From assembly GCA_947489425.1 (NCBI GenBank), contig CANLDL010000002.1, positions 558,001-622,000 on the forward strand: DNA of 64,000 nt, given 5' to 3'. Under the pieces are notes generated by a model that made no database searches, was not told the origin of the DNA, and saw nothing but the letters and a program-made list of their open reading frames with translations. This document shows, piece after piece, positions 9,919 to 18,350 of this stretch (the stretch's first letter is position 1; every line of letters starts with the position of its first letter). Both the position numbers and the translations under genes were made by a program. Source of the stretch: an uncultured Pseudomonadales bacterium. Its GTDB lineage: Bacteria; Pseudomonadota; Gammaproteobacteria; Pseudomonadales; Cellvibrionaceae.

Positions 9919-10392
9919 CTATTCATCACCATACTTAGACCAAATTTCCTCATAAGCCAAAGAAGCTTGGCTCATATCTAAATAAACGTCAGCTTCCAAA
10001 ATCATAAATTCAATAAAACTAGCGACAGCTTTTTTCTGCTCGTTAGATAAAAAACTCCAATCTCTTTTTATAGATAGAGCACCTATAATTGAATCTATAG
10101 AAGCAGATGCCGAACTATCAAAATTTTTGACAGAAAATACCATAAAGGCGGGAATAGCAAACTTTAAACCATGTTCATCCATAAAAGACAAACTAGAAAA
10201 ACATTTCTCAATTACATTTTCAGGTATACGTTTCCAATCACTAAATATATCTTTTTTTCTAGCGTCAAGCCGCTCAGCTTCACTTACATGTAGATCAACT
10301 GAGTCAGCCTCATACAAACCGATACCACCGGAAAGCACAACACCTTTAAACGCTTTTTGTATGACTTTAATCAAACTAGCTTTATCAACCAT
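9919..10392 (-). CDS. DUF6714-type protein, probable immunity protein
   Basis: A 157-aa soluble protein. GGIGLYEADSVD near residue 22, ARKKDIFSDWKRIPENVIEKCFSSLSF and FAIPAFMVFS match the pattern I recall for DUF6714 (acidic GIGL-E-A, D-W-x-x-IP, SLSFxD, PAF). Members often follow toxin C-termini. Here it lies just downstream of a toxin tail (10397-10800) on the same strand and begins within a few bases of the tail's final stop, the usual toxin-immunity order. It is intact, while its partner carries an in-frame amber codon. Confidence 0.65.
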   Translation of the reverse strand: MVDKASLIKVIQKAFKGVVLSGGIGLYEADSVDLHVSEAERLDARKKDIFSDWKRIPENVIEKCFSSLSFMDEHGLKFAIPAFMVFSVKNFDSSASASIDSIIGALSIKRDWSFLSNEQKKAVASFIEFMILEADVYLDMSQASLAYEEIWSKYGDE

Positions 10393-10396
10393 TTAA

Positions 10397-10800
10397 ATTT
10401 TATCCACCCAACAAAGAAGTACAAGCTTGTACGTGAGTCCATGCAGCGCGAGTCTCTCTTTGGTAGCCTTCATCACCACCATGCTAGCAACGCTGGATAC
10501 TTATTGAACGCGCCCTAGCAAGCCTAAGCCAACTTGCTTTGCGTGTCTGTAACGCCCATCTAGACATTCCAGCGCGACAAGCTGCACCTACATTTCTGAA
10601 CTTCCTATCAATTTCTGCTTTGGCATCTTGGACTTCTTTATTAATTTTCTCACAATCATTGTCGTTTTTATTTGGCGTTCCAGGTACAGGGCAACTTTGG
10701 GCATTATCATTCAGCTCTTGTTGAGAAGGGCCCGCTGTTGAAAGTACAGCACCCACAACACAACCAATAGGGCCACCAAAAATAGCTCCAACCTCACAAC
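10397..10800 (-). pseudogene. Displaced Rhs toxin C-terminus with in-frame amber codon
   Basis: No start codon or Rhs core. The frame reads GSGCEVGAIFGGPIGCVVGA, then a cysteine-containing linker (SCPVPGTPNKNDNDCEK), a helical charged stretch, and RARSISIQRC. There it meets TAG (10484-10486), after which the same frame continues HGGDEGYQRETRAAWTHVQAC to a TAA at about 10397. Related toxin tails usually read C-W/F-x-GGD-x-G at this place (from memory), so the TAG probably replaces a Trp codon. The next gene is the DUF6714 protein. It is treated as a silent or broken toxin cassette. Confidence 0.6.
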
Positions 10801-10809
10801 CTGATCCTG

Positions 10810-11297
10810 TTATTTCCTATGAACCTTTCTAACATCTATAACTTCTATTTGATTAATTTTAAAGTAGTTCAATGAAGCATTAGCCAATCTTTCATTAGGA
10901 AAGTAAAATTTACCATCAGTTGTTCCAAGTTGGCTTTTTGTTTCTACAACATATTGAGCTGGCTTCAATTCCTGCTGAACCCAAAGTAAATCTTTCATTT
11001 CAATTGAAAACATATTCAATAATATATTTTTAATCTTATCCCACTCTATTTCATAACTTAAAATAGATACTAATACGTTATGATCCTCAGGGTAATCTCT
11101 CCACTCTAAAAAAACTTTCTTGCCCCCTATATCTAGAAAACAAAAAAAACTTTCATCCCCTGATACTGAGTCAGAATCAAAAGATATATTTATTTTTTTT
11201 CAATCTCGGAATAATGATAAGGAAGCACCATTAAATGTACAGCATGGCCAACCTCATTCCATTCAGTCTTATTAATTTTTCGTACTGTAATCGTCAC
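10810..11297 (-). pseudogene. Frameshifted duplicate of the 15.3-kb immunity gene
   Basis: Nearly base-for-base the same as the 162-aa immunity gene at 15328-15816, but the T tract near 11190-11205 is one base shorter, which breaks the frame. Only the last 69 codons (10810-11019) remain open in the original frame. Just upstream (11281-11345) is the end of a matching toxin tail, GSVGVDVRAARAQ stop, against GFVGIDVRTTRAQ at 15.8 kb. The duplicated block spans about 10771-11315 and 15289-15835 and includes a piece of the next toxin (GSGCEVGAIFGG). Confidence 0.85.
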
Positions 11298-11420
11298 TAC
11301 TGAGCCCTCGCAGCTCTAACATCAACCCCGACAGAGCCCTCACAAGGGCCAGAGGGGTGGACTAAACACTCATTACTCTGACCGAGAGTAAATTAAATAA
11401 ATACACATCCTTTGGATTCA

Positions 11421-11900
11421 CTATATTTCAGAAACATTTAATACTTCAATACCATTATTCTTAAAATAATCAGCTGACGATCTTGCTCTAGATTCATCAG
11501 GAAAAAAGTATTTTTCTCTTCCTTTATGAGTTTTTACAGCCACCTCCCATCGAGAAGGAGTGAGTTTCGATTGCAACCACATTAAATCACTTTTATTTAG
11601 TGATAACTTTTCCAGCAAAAAGTCTATTATAAATTTCCAGTCTGTTTCATAGCTTAAAACAGATACTAAGGTATGCACACCTTGAGTTGGCCCCTCACTT
11701 CTCGATTCAAAGAAAATTTTCTTATCGCCAATCTCAGCAAAACAAAAGTGCATAGCTTCCTCATCATCTTCTTCAGTATCAAACTGTAAACACAACCTCT
11801 CTTCCACAACAGAAAAATCAATAGCAAAGGCCATCAATTGGACAGGAAAACTAATTTCTGACCAATCCTGTTCTTTCATCTTAGCTATATTTAAGCTCAT
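11421..11900 (-). CDS. Probable immunity protein, paralogue of the 15.3-kb one
   Basis: 159 aa, soluble and acidic. It aligns along its length with the 162-aa protein at 15328-15816: shared features are SVLSYE.DW, DL.W.Q..L.P......K and KYFFP(D/N)E.RA..S..YFK.N.IEV. The two have diverged far more than the frameshifted copy at 10.8 kb, so this is an older paralogue. It follows a decayed toxin tail ending GYVGIDIRTTKVQK stop at about 11903, again the toxin-immunity order. No known domain was recognised. Confidence 0.65.
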   Translation of the reverse strand: MSLNIAKMKEQDWSEISFPVQLMAFAIDFSVVEERLCLQFDTEEDDEEAMHFCFAEIGDKKIFFESRSEGPTQGVHTLVSVLSYETDWKFIIDFLLEKLSLNKSDLMWLQSKLTPSRWEVAVKTHKGREKYFFPDESRARSSADYFKNNGIEVLNVSEI

Positions 11901-12075
11901 CTACTTTTGCACCTTTGTAGTTCTAATGTCGATGCCAACGTAACCTGGCTTATTAGGTATAGTAGGTGGTTATGTTACCCACAAGCTGTTTGATTGTAGC
12001 TGGCCCTACTTTTTAGCACAGGAAAAACACCTAAAGTCCCCTGACGCCAACTAACAGATGGGGCGCCATTAAAAC
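11901..12075 (-). pseudogene. Remnant of a toxin tail related to the 15.8-kb toxin
   Basis: Two pieces of the same toxin tail remain: RQGTLGVFPV (about 12005-12040) and NKPGYVGIDIRTTKVQK (11903-11955). They are separated by about 50 bases that do not read through. The intact relative at 15816-16440 has QGSPGVFPVPNRPGFVGID in one run. The break shows insertion or rearrangement. The Rhs core that should precede it is absent. Confidence 0.55.
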
Positions 12076-12153
12076 AACAACCTAAAATAAAACATCCCAA
12101 CCCACTTAGCTAGATTTCAATTAACTAGCCCGTCTCCTTTAATGCGCTAAATT

Positions 12154-12573
12154 TTAGATATATATTTTAGTAGAAACAATTTCATATTTTCCTACAGGTT
12201 GGAAAATTTTATTTTCAGAGAATAAATGCATAGTGAAGAACACCCCATCCACCATCCATAATACAATATGGATACTGTTATTCTTTCCTCTAACTTCAAA
12301 TTCAGCTATTTTTTCTTCCTCGAGTTCGTATTTAAATTGCCTAGGAAAATCAGTCCGAGACTTTCTTCCATTCATCCAATAGAATGAAACACTTCCATGC
12401 GAAATCCTCTCATCATCAACTAGTACACGCTCAACTCGATTAAACCTACCAACTTGATCTCTCCATACTACCAAATTTTCACCATCAAGATAATTTTCTA
12501 GAGTTCTAAAAATATCTTTCTCGAAATCATTTAGATGATAAATACCCAAAATAGACTTAAGCCAGTTATTCAT
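12154..12573 (-). CDS. Probable immunity protein of the 12.6-kb cassette
   Basis: About 139 aa from ATG 12573 (MNNWLKSILGIYHL). That start forms an ATGA overlap with the stop of the toxin cassette upstream, a typical translational coupling of toxin and immunity genes; the start at 12585 is less likely. It is soluble and rich in aromatic and charged residues, with a beta-rich appearance (VSFYWMNGRKSRTDFP, IHIVLWMVDGVFFTMHLF). No known domain was recognised. Its function is inferred from position only. Confidence 0.6.
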   Translation of the reverse strand: MNNWLKSILGIYHLNDFEKDIFRTLENYLDGENLVVWRDQVGRFNRVERVLVDDERISHGSVSFYWMNGRKSRTDFPRQFKYELEEEKIAEFEVRGKNNSIHIVLWMVDGVFFTMHLFSENKIFQPVGKYEIVSTKIYI

Positions 12574-13413
12574 TGACAACCACACTCCTCACAATTAGCA
12601 GCTCTATTTAACGCCCTCGAGCTAGTTCCATAAGCTGCTGCTCTTGGAGCATATGGAATTCTATTCAACCCCCTTCTCCAAGCAGGAAAAGGGGGATTAG
12701 CTCTTCGCTCCGCAAGAGTTCGACCCACAGCATTAGCAACTGGATCAATTAACCTGTGTAACTCTGGGTTTATATGATCGCCGTTTAATCTATTACCGCT
12801 TTTATTCAGCCATTTAGCAATACGATTAGTACTTTTTTTCAAAGTCCTATTCGCAACCAGAGAATGAGAAAAGTTTTGCCAATCATATGTACTTCCAGCT
12901 CTTGCAACAGCCTTTGTACCACCAACAAAACCTGTCACTGCACTCGCTACAACACCAGCCCACTCTCCATTAGAATAATTACTTGAACAGACATTTACAC
13001 TACCAATACCATCCAAACGCCTAATCTGTTTTCCGATACCAAAGGTAATAACATCACCCGCCCCCGCTGAGAAATCAACAAATCCTTGAGGCAATGTTGG
13101 TAAGTCTGTCGCGCTAAATAAGCCATAAGGGTCTGTGCACATCAAAGGATTAGCTTGACCATAAAGATACGTATTCGGCCCATCACCTAACCCTATAGGA
13201 TCGCTTCTTAAGTATCTCCCCGTCTTGGGGCGCAATACCGGAAGTAGTTGTAATGTAACTCCGTCTCTTGGTCATAATATTGACCCAGGAACCGTAGATT
13301 ATTTTCTACCGTAGTGATTGTTTGCGTTGCCTCACCAAAAGGCGTGTAATCTGCCTGCCAAACGACATTTTTGTTTTGATCGGTTAATACCTTTGGCGTA
13401 CCTAAGTGATCAT
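12570..13413 (-). pseudogene. Displaced Rhs C-terminal cassette with predicted nuclease-like tip
   Basis: The frame begins at DHLGTPKVLTDQNKN with no start codon and repeats the last part of the Rhs core (YTPFGEAT, ETELHYNYFRY). It shifts by one base at about 13228, where other copies read TATTACGACCCC and this one lacks a base. It resumes as GRYLRSDPIGLGDGPNTYLYGQANPL and then a unique tip. The tip has a hydrophobic stretch and GNRLNGDHINPELHRLIDP, a DH-x-x-P block reminiscent of HNH-type nuclease tips (tentative), ending CEECGCQ. The frameshift and missing 5' end make it silent unless recombined into the full-length gene. Confidence 0.75.
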
Positions 13414-13417
13414 TATT

Positions 13418-13930
13418 TTATTTTTTATTCTTAAATAAAATATTTTTAATACAGAAAATAATCATTAAAAGATAACAAAAAAAACCTAGCAAAATAGATA
13501 AAAAAATTCCCCCAACACCAACAATAATTAAAGCTTTAAATTCAAAAAATAAGCCTATAGACAGCACACAAAAAGAAAACAGCCCTAACACAAAAAAAAT
13601 AGTGTAAAGCTTCATACTCTTAAAATAAGAAGGGTATTTCTTTTTAAAACTCTGCTCTAACGCTTTGAAATTAATACACTCACAATTACCCCCTGAATCA
13701 AAAAAATCACCAAGAGTCGGAGTTGTATATCCTGAGTTCAAATATTGCCCTACAGCAACATTCCCTCCGTAACCCGCCCCTAGCCTTGGATCAGGCGTAA
13801 GATTAAGGGTATCTATTGGGCCAAGCCAATCCTCCCAACTCAATGCACTAGTTCCTGGAGCACCAGAAGCACTTACCCCTCCTGACTTCCCCCAGCCAGC
13901 ATTCCCCTCAAGATAAATACCAGTATCGCT
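13418..13930 (-). pseudogene. Toxin tail fused in frame to its immunity protein by a 1-nt deletion
   Basis: A near copy of 20016-20530. In the 20.2-kb copy the toxin ends GNCECN stop and the immunity gene begins at an overlapping GTG. Here one T is missing in that junction (AAATTAATACAC at about 13670 versus AAATTAATTACAC), so the frame reads GGNCECINFKALEQSFKKKYP straight into the membrane immunity protein. The open frame runs 13843-13418 (141 aa) with no good start. Upstream, the toxin is truncated and joined to unrelated sequence reading EKYSWLVRKSFGLIGGSDTG. Confidence 0.8.
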
Positions 13931-14009
13931 ACCCCCAATTAATCCAAAAGACTTTCTAACTAACCATGAGTATTTCTCAATACTTTACTAATAGATTAAA
14001 TTTCACAAA

Positions 14010-14237
14010 TTATTCAACTTTTTTTGATACCGGAAATGGTTCAAGATCGGGAAATCGAGAGATTATTCTCCCCATTGCTTCAGTGTACAATGTAGATGAG
14101 GAAAACATTATCGCCGCCCTCAGTGCTGTACGTGATGATTCATCTTCAATTTCTCTAGCGAGAATTTCAATATCATCCAGTACTTTATGACACTTTAAAA
14201 GCTCTCCCATTAACTTCTCTGCAATATCTCTATTCAT
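14010..14237 (-). CDS. Small helical protein, probable immunity protein
   Basis: 75 aa: MNRDIAEKLMGELLKCHKVL and following helices (IEILAREIEDESSRTALRAAIMF), with no membrane segment. It follows the toxin tail at 14249-14503 by 11 bases on the same strand, in toxin-immunity order. No family was recognised. It may be a short all-alpha immunity protein; expression depends on the cassette being connected to a promoter. Confidence 0.55.
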   Translation of the reverse strand: MNRDIAEKLMGELLKCHKVLDDIEILAREIEDESSRTALRAAIMFSSSTLYTEAMGRIISRFPDLEPFPVSKKVE

Positions 14238-14248
14238 TTGAACTCCTA

Positions 14249-14503
14249 CTAATAAGGGTGTGGACTACAACCTAAAGCCCTTGAACGAGTAGTCTCGCAT
14301 TTTGCAATCCATGCTCCTCCACCACTACCATTGCTAATCCACTTCTCAATACATTTATTTTTGCAATGCGACCTAATTTCTCTACAGTTATCACCATTCT
14401 CATCGGGATCTGCATCAGGACAACTAGTATCATCAGCTAATTCGTCAACAGCATTTTCTCCTGCTTCTTCTGCATCCGGGATTTCACTCACCAGATAATG
14501 CAA
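14249..14503 (-). pseudogene. Headless toxin tail, cysteine-rich
   Basis: An 84-codon frame without a credible start (TTG inside the boundary repeat). It reads SCPDADPDENGDNCREIRSH followed by CKNKCIEKW and a Gly-rich turn, ending RALGCSPHPY. The spacing of cysteines after a D/N-rich linker resembles the tail at 10.7 kb (SCPVPGTPNKNDNDCEK), so both are probably Rhs tips. The Rhs core is missing and is replaced by the boundary element near 14487-14580. Confidence 0.5.
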
Positions 14504-14605
14504 TCTTAAAACAAAACAACAGCCAAAAATAAAAAACCCTAATCTCTACGGCTAGGCTTTAATTAAATAGTTGCGTCCCCTTTTATTATGATTAATTTAT
14601 TCGCG

Positions 14606-14956
14606 CTAATCTATATTAAAACTATTAATAGTCATAGTTTTTGGCTTTAGGTTATTAATGATATCAAAGGCAGCTTTGGCTTCTTCGGAAACAATCTTTT
14701 CATAGTCATCATCTGAAACCCAAGAATCGGATAACTTATCCCATTTGATCATCATACTAAAAAAATTTAGCTTAACTACATCATTTTTTTCTTTTCTATT
14801 AGCATCACTAGCTATAACTGTCGCAGTCTCAGTATTAAACTCTATATCAACTAAATTGGTATTGAGTTTCAGAATACTGCTCCAAAAAGCTAAAGCAGCT
14901 TCATCATTTACATCTTCATATTGCATCTGATTCACAGTCATATTTAAGGAGTCCAT
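14606..14956 (-). CDS. Orphan immunity-like protein
   Basis: About 116 aa from ATG 14956 (MDSLNMTVNQMQYEDVNDEA); the longer frame to 14989 has a poor start. It is soluble and acidic, with FWSSILKLN, VKLNFFSMMIKWDKLSDSW and a closing basic-hydrophobic strand. There is no toxin gene immediately upstream: its left partner has been replaced by a plus-strand open frame (14998-15219). Its position among cassettes suggests an orphan immunity gene. No domain was recognised. Confidence 0.45.
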   Translation of the reverse strand: MDSLNMTVNQMQYEDVNDEAALAFWSSILKLNTNLVDIEFNTETATVIASDANRKEKNDVVKLNFFSMMIKWDKLSDSWVSDDDYEKIVSEEAKAAFDIINNLKPKTMTINSFNID

Positions 14957-14997
14957 TATGGCTGAGCACGATGCCTGCGACAAACACAATTACTTAA

Positions 14998-15219
14998 AGA
15001 GCAGTTAACGAAGGTGGAGGATCGGCTTCACCAGTTGCTGGCGAGTTATCAGTTTATGATAACGCCATACGCTCAATGGTTGACCCTGAGTTGTTGGGCA
15101 GGGATAACTATGGTGGGGATTGTCACCTTGGTTTGTGTCTTAACCAGCAGTGGTTAAGACAACAAGGCGAGCATGTGGTCACGGAGCTGATTATTACCCA
15201 GCAGATGATGCGGAGTTAA
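14998..15219 (+). pseudogene. Plus-strand gene tail of unknown origin
   Basis: An open frame of about 73 codons without a start reads GELSVYDNAIRSMVDPELLG, RDNYGGDCHLGLCLNQQWLR and ends TELIITQQMMRS stop. It is protein-like and richer in G+C than the flanking cassette genes. The last codons (LIITQQM) recur at 16868-16907 and, more degraded, at 21330-21355 and 14487-14510, each followed by the same stem-forming element. It is the end of an unidentified gene whose 3' end has been copied or re-created at several cassette borders. Confidence 0.5.
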
Positions 15220-15235
15220 AATAATAACAAAATAC

Positions 15236-15290
15236 AAAAGCCTAACCGTTATGGCTAGGCTTTAAAATCAACGTCTCTGGAACCTTGATA
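15236..15290. repeat. Cassette-boundary element (best-formed copy)
   Basis: AAAGCCTAACC / GGCTAGGCTTT forms an 11-bp stem with one mismatch around a short loop, followed by AAAATCAACGTCTCTGG. The same block occurs near 9840, 14535, 16472, 16925 and 21378, always between toxin/immunity cassettes. The stem and T-rich flank are consistent with a terminator. Its repeated presence marks it as a recombination junction. Confidence 0.7.
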
Positions 15291-15327
15291 TTTCCAAAAA
15301 TAGCTCCAACCTCACAACCTGATCCTG

Positions 15328-15816
15328 TTATTTCCTATGAACTTTTCTAACATCTATAACTTCTATTTGATTAATTTTAAAGTAGTTCAATGAAGCATTA
15401 GCCAATCTTTCATTAGGAAAGTAAAATTTACCATCAGTTGTTCCAAGTTGGCTTTTTGTTTCTACAACATATTGAGCTGGCTTCAATTCCTGTTGAACCC
15501 AAAGTAAATCTTTCATTTCAATTGAAAACATATTCAATAATATATTTTTAATCTTATCCCACTCTATCTCATAACTTAAAATAGATACCAATACGTTATG
15601 ATCCTCAGGGTAATCTCTCCACTCTAAAAAAACTTTCTTGCCCCCTATATCTAGAAAACAAAAAAAACTTTCATCCCCTGATACTGAGTCAGAATCAAAA
15701 GATATATTTATTTTTTTTTCAATCTCGGAATAATGATAAGGAAGTACCATTAAATGTACAGCATGGCCAACCTCATTCCATTCAGTCTTATTAATTTTTC
15801 GTACTGTAATCGTCAC
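15328..15816 (-). CDS. Probable immunity protein of the 15.8-kb cassette
   Basis: 162 aa, soluble. It starts at GTG in a TAGTG overlap with the toxin's stop, so the two are coupled. It contains EWNEVGHAVHLMVLPYHYSE, FFCFLDIGGKKVFLEWR, ILSYEIEWDKI and DLLWVQQELKPAQYVVETK. A frameshifted near-identical copy is at 10810-11297 and an older paralogue at 11421-11900, so this is the most copied immunity type in the region. The family was not recognised. Confidence 0.75.
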   Translation of the reverse strand: MTITVRKINKTEWNEVGHAVHLMVLPYHYSEIEKKINISFDSDSVSGDESFFCFLDIGGKKVFLEWRDYPEDHNVLVSILSYEIEWDKIKNILLNMFSIEMKDLLWVQQELKPAQYVVETKSQLGTTDGKFYFPNERLANASLNYFKINQIEVIDVRKVHRK

Positions 15817-16480
15817 TACTGAGCCCTCGTAGTTCTAACATCAATCCCGACAAAGCCAGGCCTATTAGGAACTGGAAAAACACCAGGAGATCCCTGATAC
15901 CAAGTAGCTAGCCATGGAGCTTGGTTCGGCTCAGGGCTCACCCGGGTACAAAACTCAACTCCAGCGATACCTACTGGTAATGGGCCGACCCAAGCTTTTA
16001 CAGCTGGATCAAATCCGTCACGCCTAGTTGTACCCCAAAGTTGCTGCGAGGCCACTATTTGATCAACAACTTCAGGAGAACCCGATTCTTTGCGATGAAA
16101 TGGACCATAAGGGTAGTCACCTTTACATTCACAGTCATTATCATCTTCTTCACTACCCGTTCTTGTATCTGTACTTGAGAGGATCTGAGCAATGTTGTTG
16201 ATCGAATCAATCACTATTACCGCAGCACTTAGACAAGCTCTAGGGTATCGAATACATAATGCTGCAACAGTAGCACCAACACCCCCAGCAATAGCATTCT
16301 CCCCAGTAGGGTCAGTATATTTTAATGGATTAGCTTGGCCATAAAGATACGTATTCGGCCCATCACCTAACCCTATAGGATCGCTTCTTAAGTATCTCCC
16401 AGTTTTGGGGTCGTAATACCGGAAATAGTTGTAATCTATTGCGTCTGACGCAACATCGTAGCTACATTCACTAAAGCCTA
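15816..16480 (-). pseudogene. Displaced Rhs C-terminal cassette, unknown toxin tip
   Basis: The frame begins without a start near 16480, joins Rhs core at YNYFRYYDPKTGRYLRSDPI and GPNTYLYGQANPLKYTDPTG, then enters a tip. The tip has a hydrophobic segment (AIAGGVGATVAALCIRYPRA), an acidic Cys pair (SEEDDNDCECKG), and a closing domain VKAWVGPLPVGIAGVEFCTR plus QGSPGVFPVPNRPGFVGID ending RTTRAQ. The closing domain is shared with the remnants at 11.3 and 11.9 kb. The activity is not recognised. Only the last 132 codons (from 16214) have a possible GTG start. Confidence 0.7.
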
Positions 16481-16534
16481 ACCACTTTGGCTAAGCTTCA
16501 ATAAAATCAACGCCTCTAAACCATTGACCACTCG

Positions 16535-16771
16535 TTAGCTCTTATCACTCCAGTTTTCTTTTATTAACCATGCCTCATCTACACTTAGCTTTCGAATACC
16601 AGAGTTGAGCAAGCTGCACGAACGAGGAGCTGACCCATCAATCAATGATACCCCCCATATCTCATCATCTTCGTAGTCTACACCAATGCATAAACATGGA
16701 TGATAGGCAGAGTCTTCATATACATCACCGGGACTTATTTTTGTATCTTTACTCATAGCTTTATAACTCAC
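16535..16771 (-). CDS. Small immunity-like protein
   Basis: 78 aa. GDVYEDSAYHPCLCIGVDYE, then GVSLIDGSAPRSCSLLNSGI and RKLSVDEAW match a small family I remember as typically following Rhs-type toxins (name not recalled). GTG 16771 overlaps the upstream toxin stop as GTGA; an in-frame ATG at 16756 is the alternative start. The adjoining toxin is reduced to its last about 30 codons. Confidence 0.65.
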   Translation of the reverse strand: MSYKAMSKDTKISPGDVYEDSAYHPCLCIGVDYEDDEIWGVSLIDGSAPRSCSLLNSGIRKLSVDEAWLIKENWSDKS

Positions 16772-16773
16772 TT

Positions 16774-16866
16774 CACAGGGAAACCTGCGCCTTTCGCAGC
16801 ATTTTTTACTTTTGAATTAATCGATGTTGGTTGATTAGAAATAACAAAACCATGCCATATTTTTAT
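16774..16866 (-). pseudogene. Last 30 codons of a lost toxin tip
   Basis: The frame reads KIWHGFVISNQPTSINSKVK and ends NAAKGAGFPVK stop, preceded by TAA and the boundary element (16866-16955). It sits directly before the small immunity gene at 16535-16771 with a GTGA overlap. The rest of the toxin has been removed at the boundary element. Confidence 0.5.
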
Positions 16867-17076
16867 TTAACCACCAAACTGATTATTACCCAGCAGATGA
16901 TACGGGCTTAAAATAACAATCTAAAAAAAGCCTAACGATAATCGCTAGGTTTTATACAAATTCTTATCTGACCCCAATTAATTAGTTTGCGCCTCATACT
17001 ACTGTATTTTTAATCTGGCCCCTTGGGTCGTGGTATAATTCTAAACTCTAAAAACACAAGAGGTTTTCATCATCTA

Positions 17077-17388
17077 ATGTTATGGATCAAAAGGTACCGA
17101 ATATTCCTAGTAACTTTGCTATCAGCATCTACCATTTCAATGGGGGTTATAATATTCATAGCTAAAGCTAACAGTGTAGATATACAACCAGAACTACAAG
17201 TAAATTATTCAGCACTGGTAGTCTCTCTTTTTGTTTTCATAATCAGCTTTTTACCACTCATGTATTTAAGCTGGTTTAAAGATAAAAACCCTTATATATT
17301 ACTTATAATAAAACAAATCTTCTTTTGGGCTTTAACTGGGGCATTGACTATCGCTTGGATATTTTCAGCGCAACGTTTTATTACATAA
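17077..17388 (+). CDS. Small three-helix membrane protein of unknown function
   Basis: About 103 aa from ATG 17077 (MLWIKRYRIFLVTLL); a TTG at 17023 is upstream of a TATAAT box at 17034-17039, so the later start is preferred. Three hydrophobic segments are visible: FLVTLLSASTISMGVIIFIA, ALVVSLFVFIISFLPLMYL and IFFWALTGALTIAWIFSA. It is the only full gene on the plus strand in the Rhs region, and its 3' end overlaps that of the minus-strand immunity gene 17365-17670 by 24 bases. It may be an inverted immunity gene; unproven. Confidence 0.5.
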   Translation: MLWIKRYRIFLVTLLSASTISMGVIIFIAKANSVDIQPELQVNYSALVVSLFVFIISFLPLMYLSWFKDKNPYILLIIKQIFFWALTGALTIAWIFSAQRFIT

Positions 17389-17670
17389 CCCGTCACATAG
17401 GCCAAACATAGTATTTAAATAATCTGGATTAACTAACACAGAAAAACCAATAACAAACATAAACATACCAATAAAAATAGCCCGCCACCCTTTAATTTGA
17501 AAAGCAGACGAATTGTTTTCTAAATCAAAAGAAACTTGCTTTTTTAAAATTGCAAATACACCTATCAGCAATAAAACAAGACCAATGAACCTCCAAGCCA
17601 ACTCCGAATTGATAAAAACTAATCCTATGAACACAAAAAAGACGAGTGTTTTCAATGACTTACTTGCCAA
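17365..17670 (-). CDS. Membrane immunity protein of the 18-kb cassette
   Basis: 101 aa from TTG 17670, overlapping the toxin end by 19 bases. Three hydrophobic segments (LVFFVFIGLVFINSELAW, FIGLVLLLIGVFAILKK, AIFIGMFMFVIGFSVLV) make it an inner-membrane protein. Membrane immunity proteins usually protect against pore-forming or membrane-acting toxins, which fits the glycine-rich tip upstream (inference). Confidence 0.65.
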   Translation of the reverse strand: MASKSLKTLVFFVFIGLVFINSELAWRFIGLVLLLIGVFAILKKQVSFDLENNSSAFQIKGWRAIFIGMFMFVIGFSVLVNPDYLNTMFGLCDGLCNKTLR

Positions 17671-18350
17671 GAAAAACCAACTCTAGTTCCTGCACTCGCA
17701 GTCGCGCCAAAACTCCAGCTTCTACTACCCGTTGTGTATGGACCTACTCCTTCATCGAAGATAGGTTTACCATCACCAGCATACATACCAGTATAACCAG
17801 CAGCACCTACATTAATCGGGCCAGCATTAGCACCTGCTGAAGCTTGAAAACCTATCCAAGCTTCTGGTTCACACCCTACTGACACTCCTTCAGGACGAGG
17901 AAAGTCACCATCAGGATCATAACTAAACCCAACGCCTTTACCAATGCCGGCATCTACTATAAAAAAACGCCTTCCATTTGCGGTTCCGAAAGTAAGCGCA
18001 CCCCCTCGACCTCCACTGTAAAAACCAACCCTTACACTCCATAAGCCATTAAGATCAGCATACTTTAAGGGATTAGAATGAGCGTAAATATACGTGTTGG
18101 TTCCATCAAATAATCCCGTAGGATCGCTTTGGGTAAATCGATCCGTTAACGGATCGTAGTAGCGATGCCAGTTGTAGTGTAACTTTGTCTCACGATCAAA
18201 ATACTGGCCAGGGAATCTTAGGTTGTTTTCTACCGTTGTTACTGATTTTGTGGCCTCTCCAAAGGGCGTGTAGCTTGATTGCCATACAATGTTTTTATTT
18301 TGATCGGTTAATGCCCTCGGCGTACCCAAGTGGTCATTATGGTATTCCTT
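17652..18350 (-). pseudogene. Displaced Rhs C-terminal cassette with glycine-rich tip
   Basis: Open from just after a TAA at 18351; the first codons read HNDHLGTPRALTDQNKNIVW as in the full-length gene, without a start codon. The Rhs core ends YAHSNPLKYADLNGL. The tip is Gly/Ala/Ser-rich with alternating polar and hydrophobic residues (GFQASAGANAGPINVGAAGY, WSFGATASAGTRVGFSWQVS), suggesting beta-strands. No catalytic motif was seen; together with a membrane immunity protein this suggests a membrane-acting toxin (inference). Confidence 0.7.
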
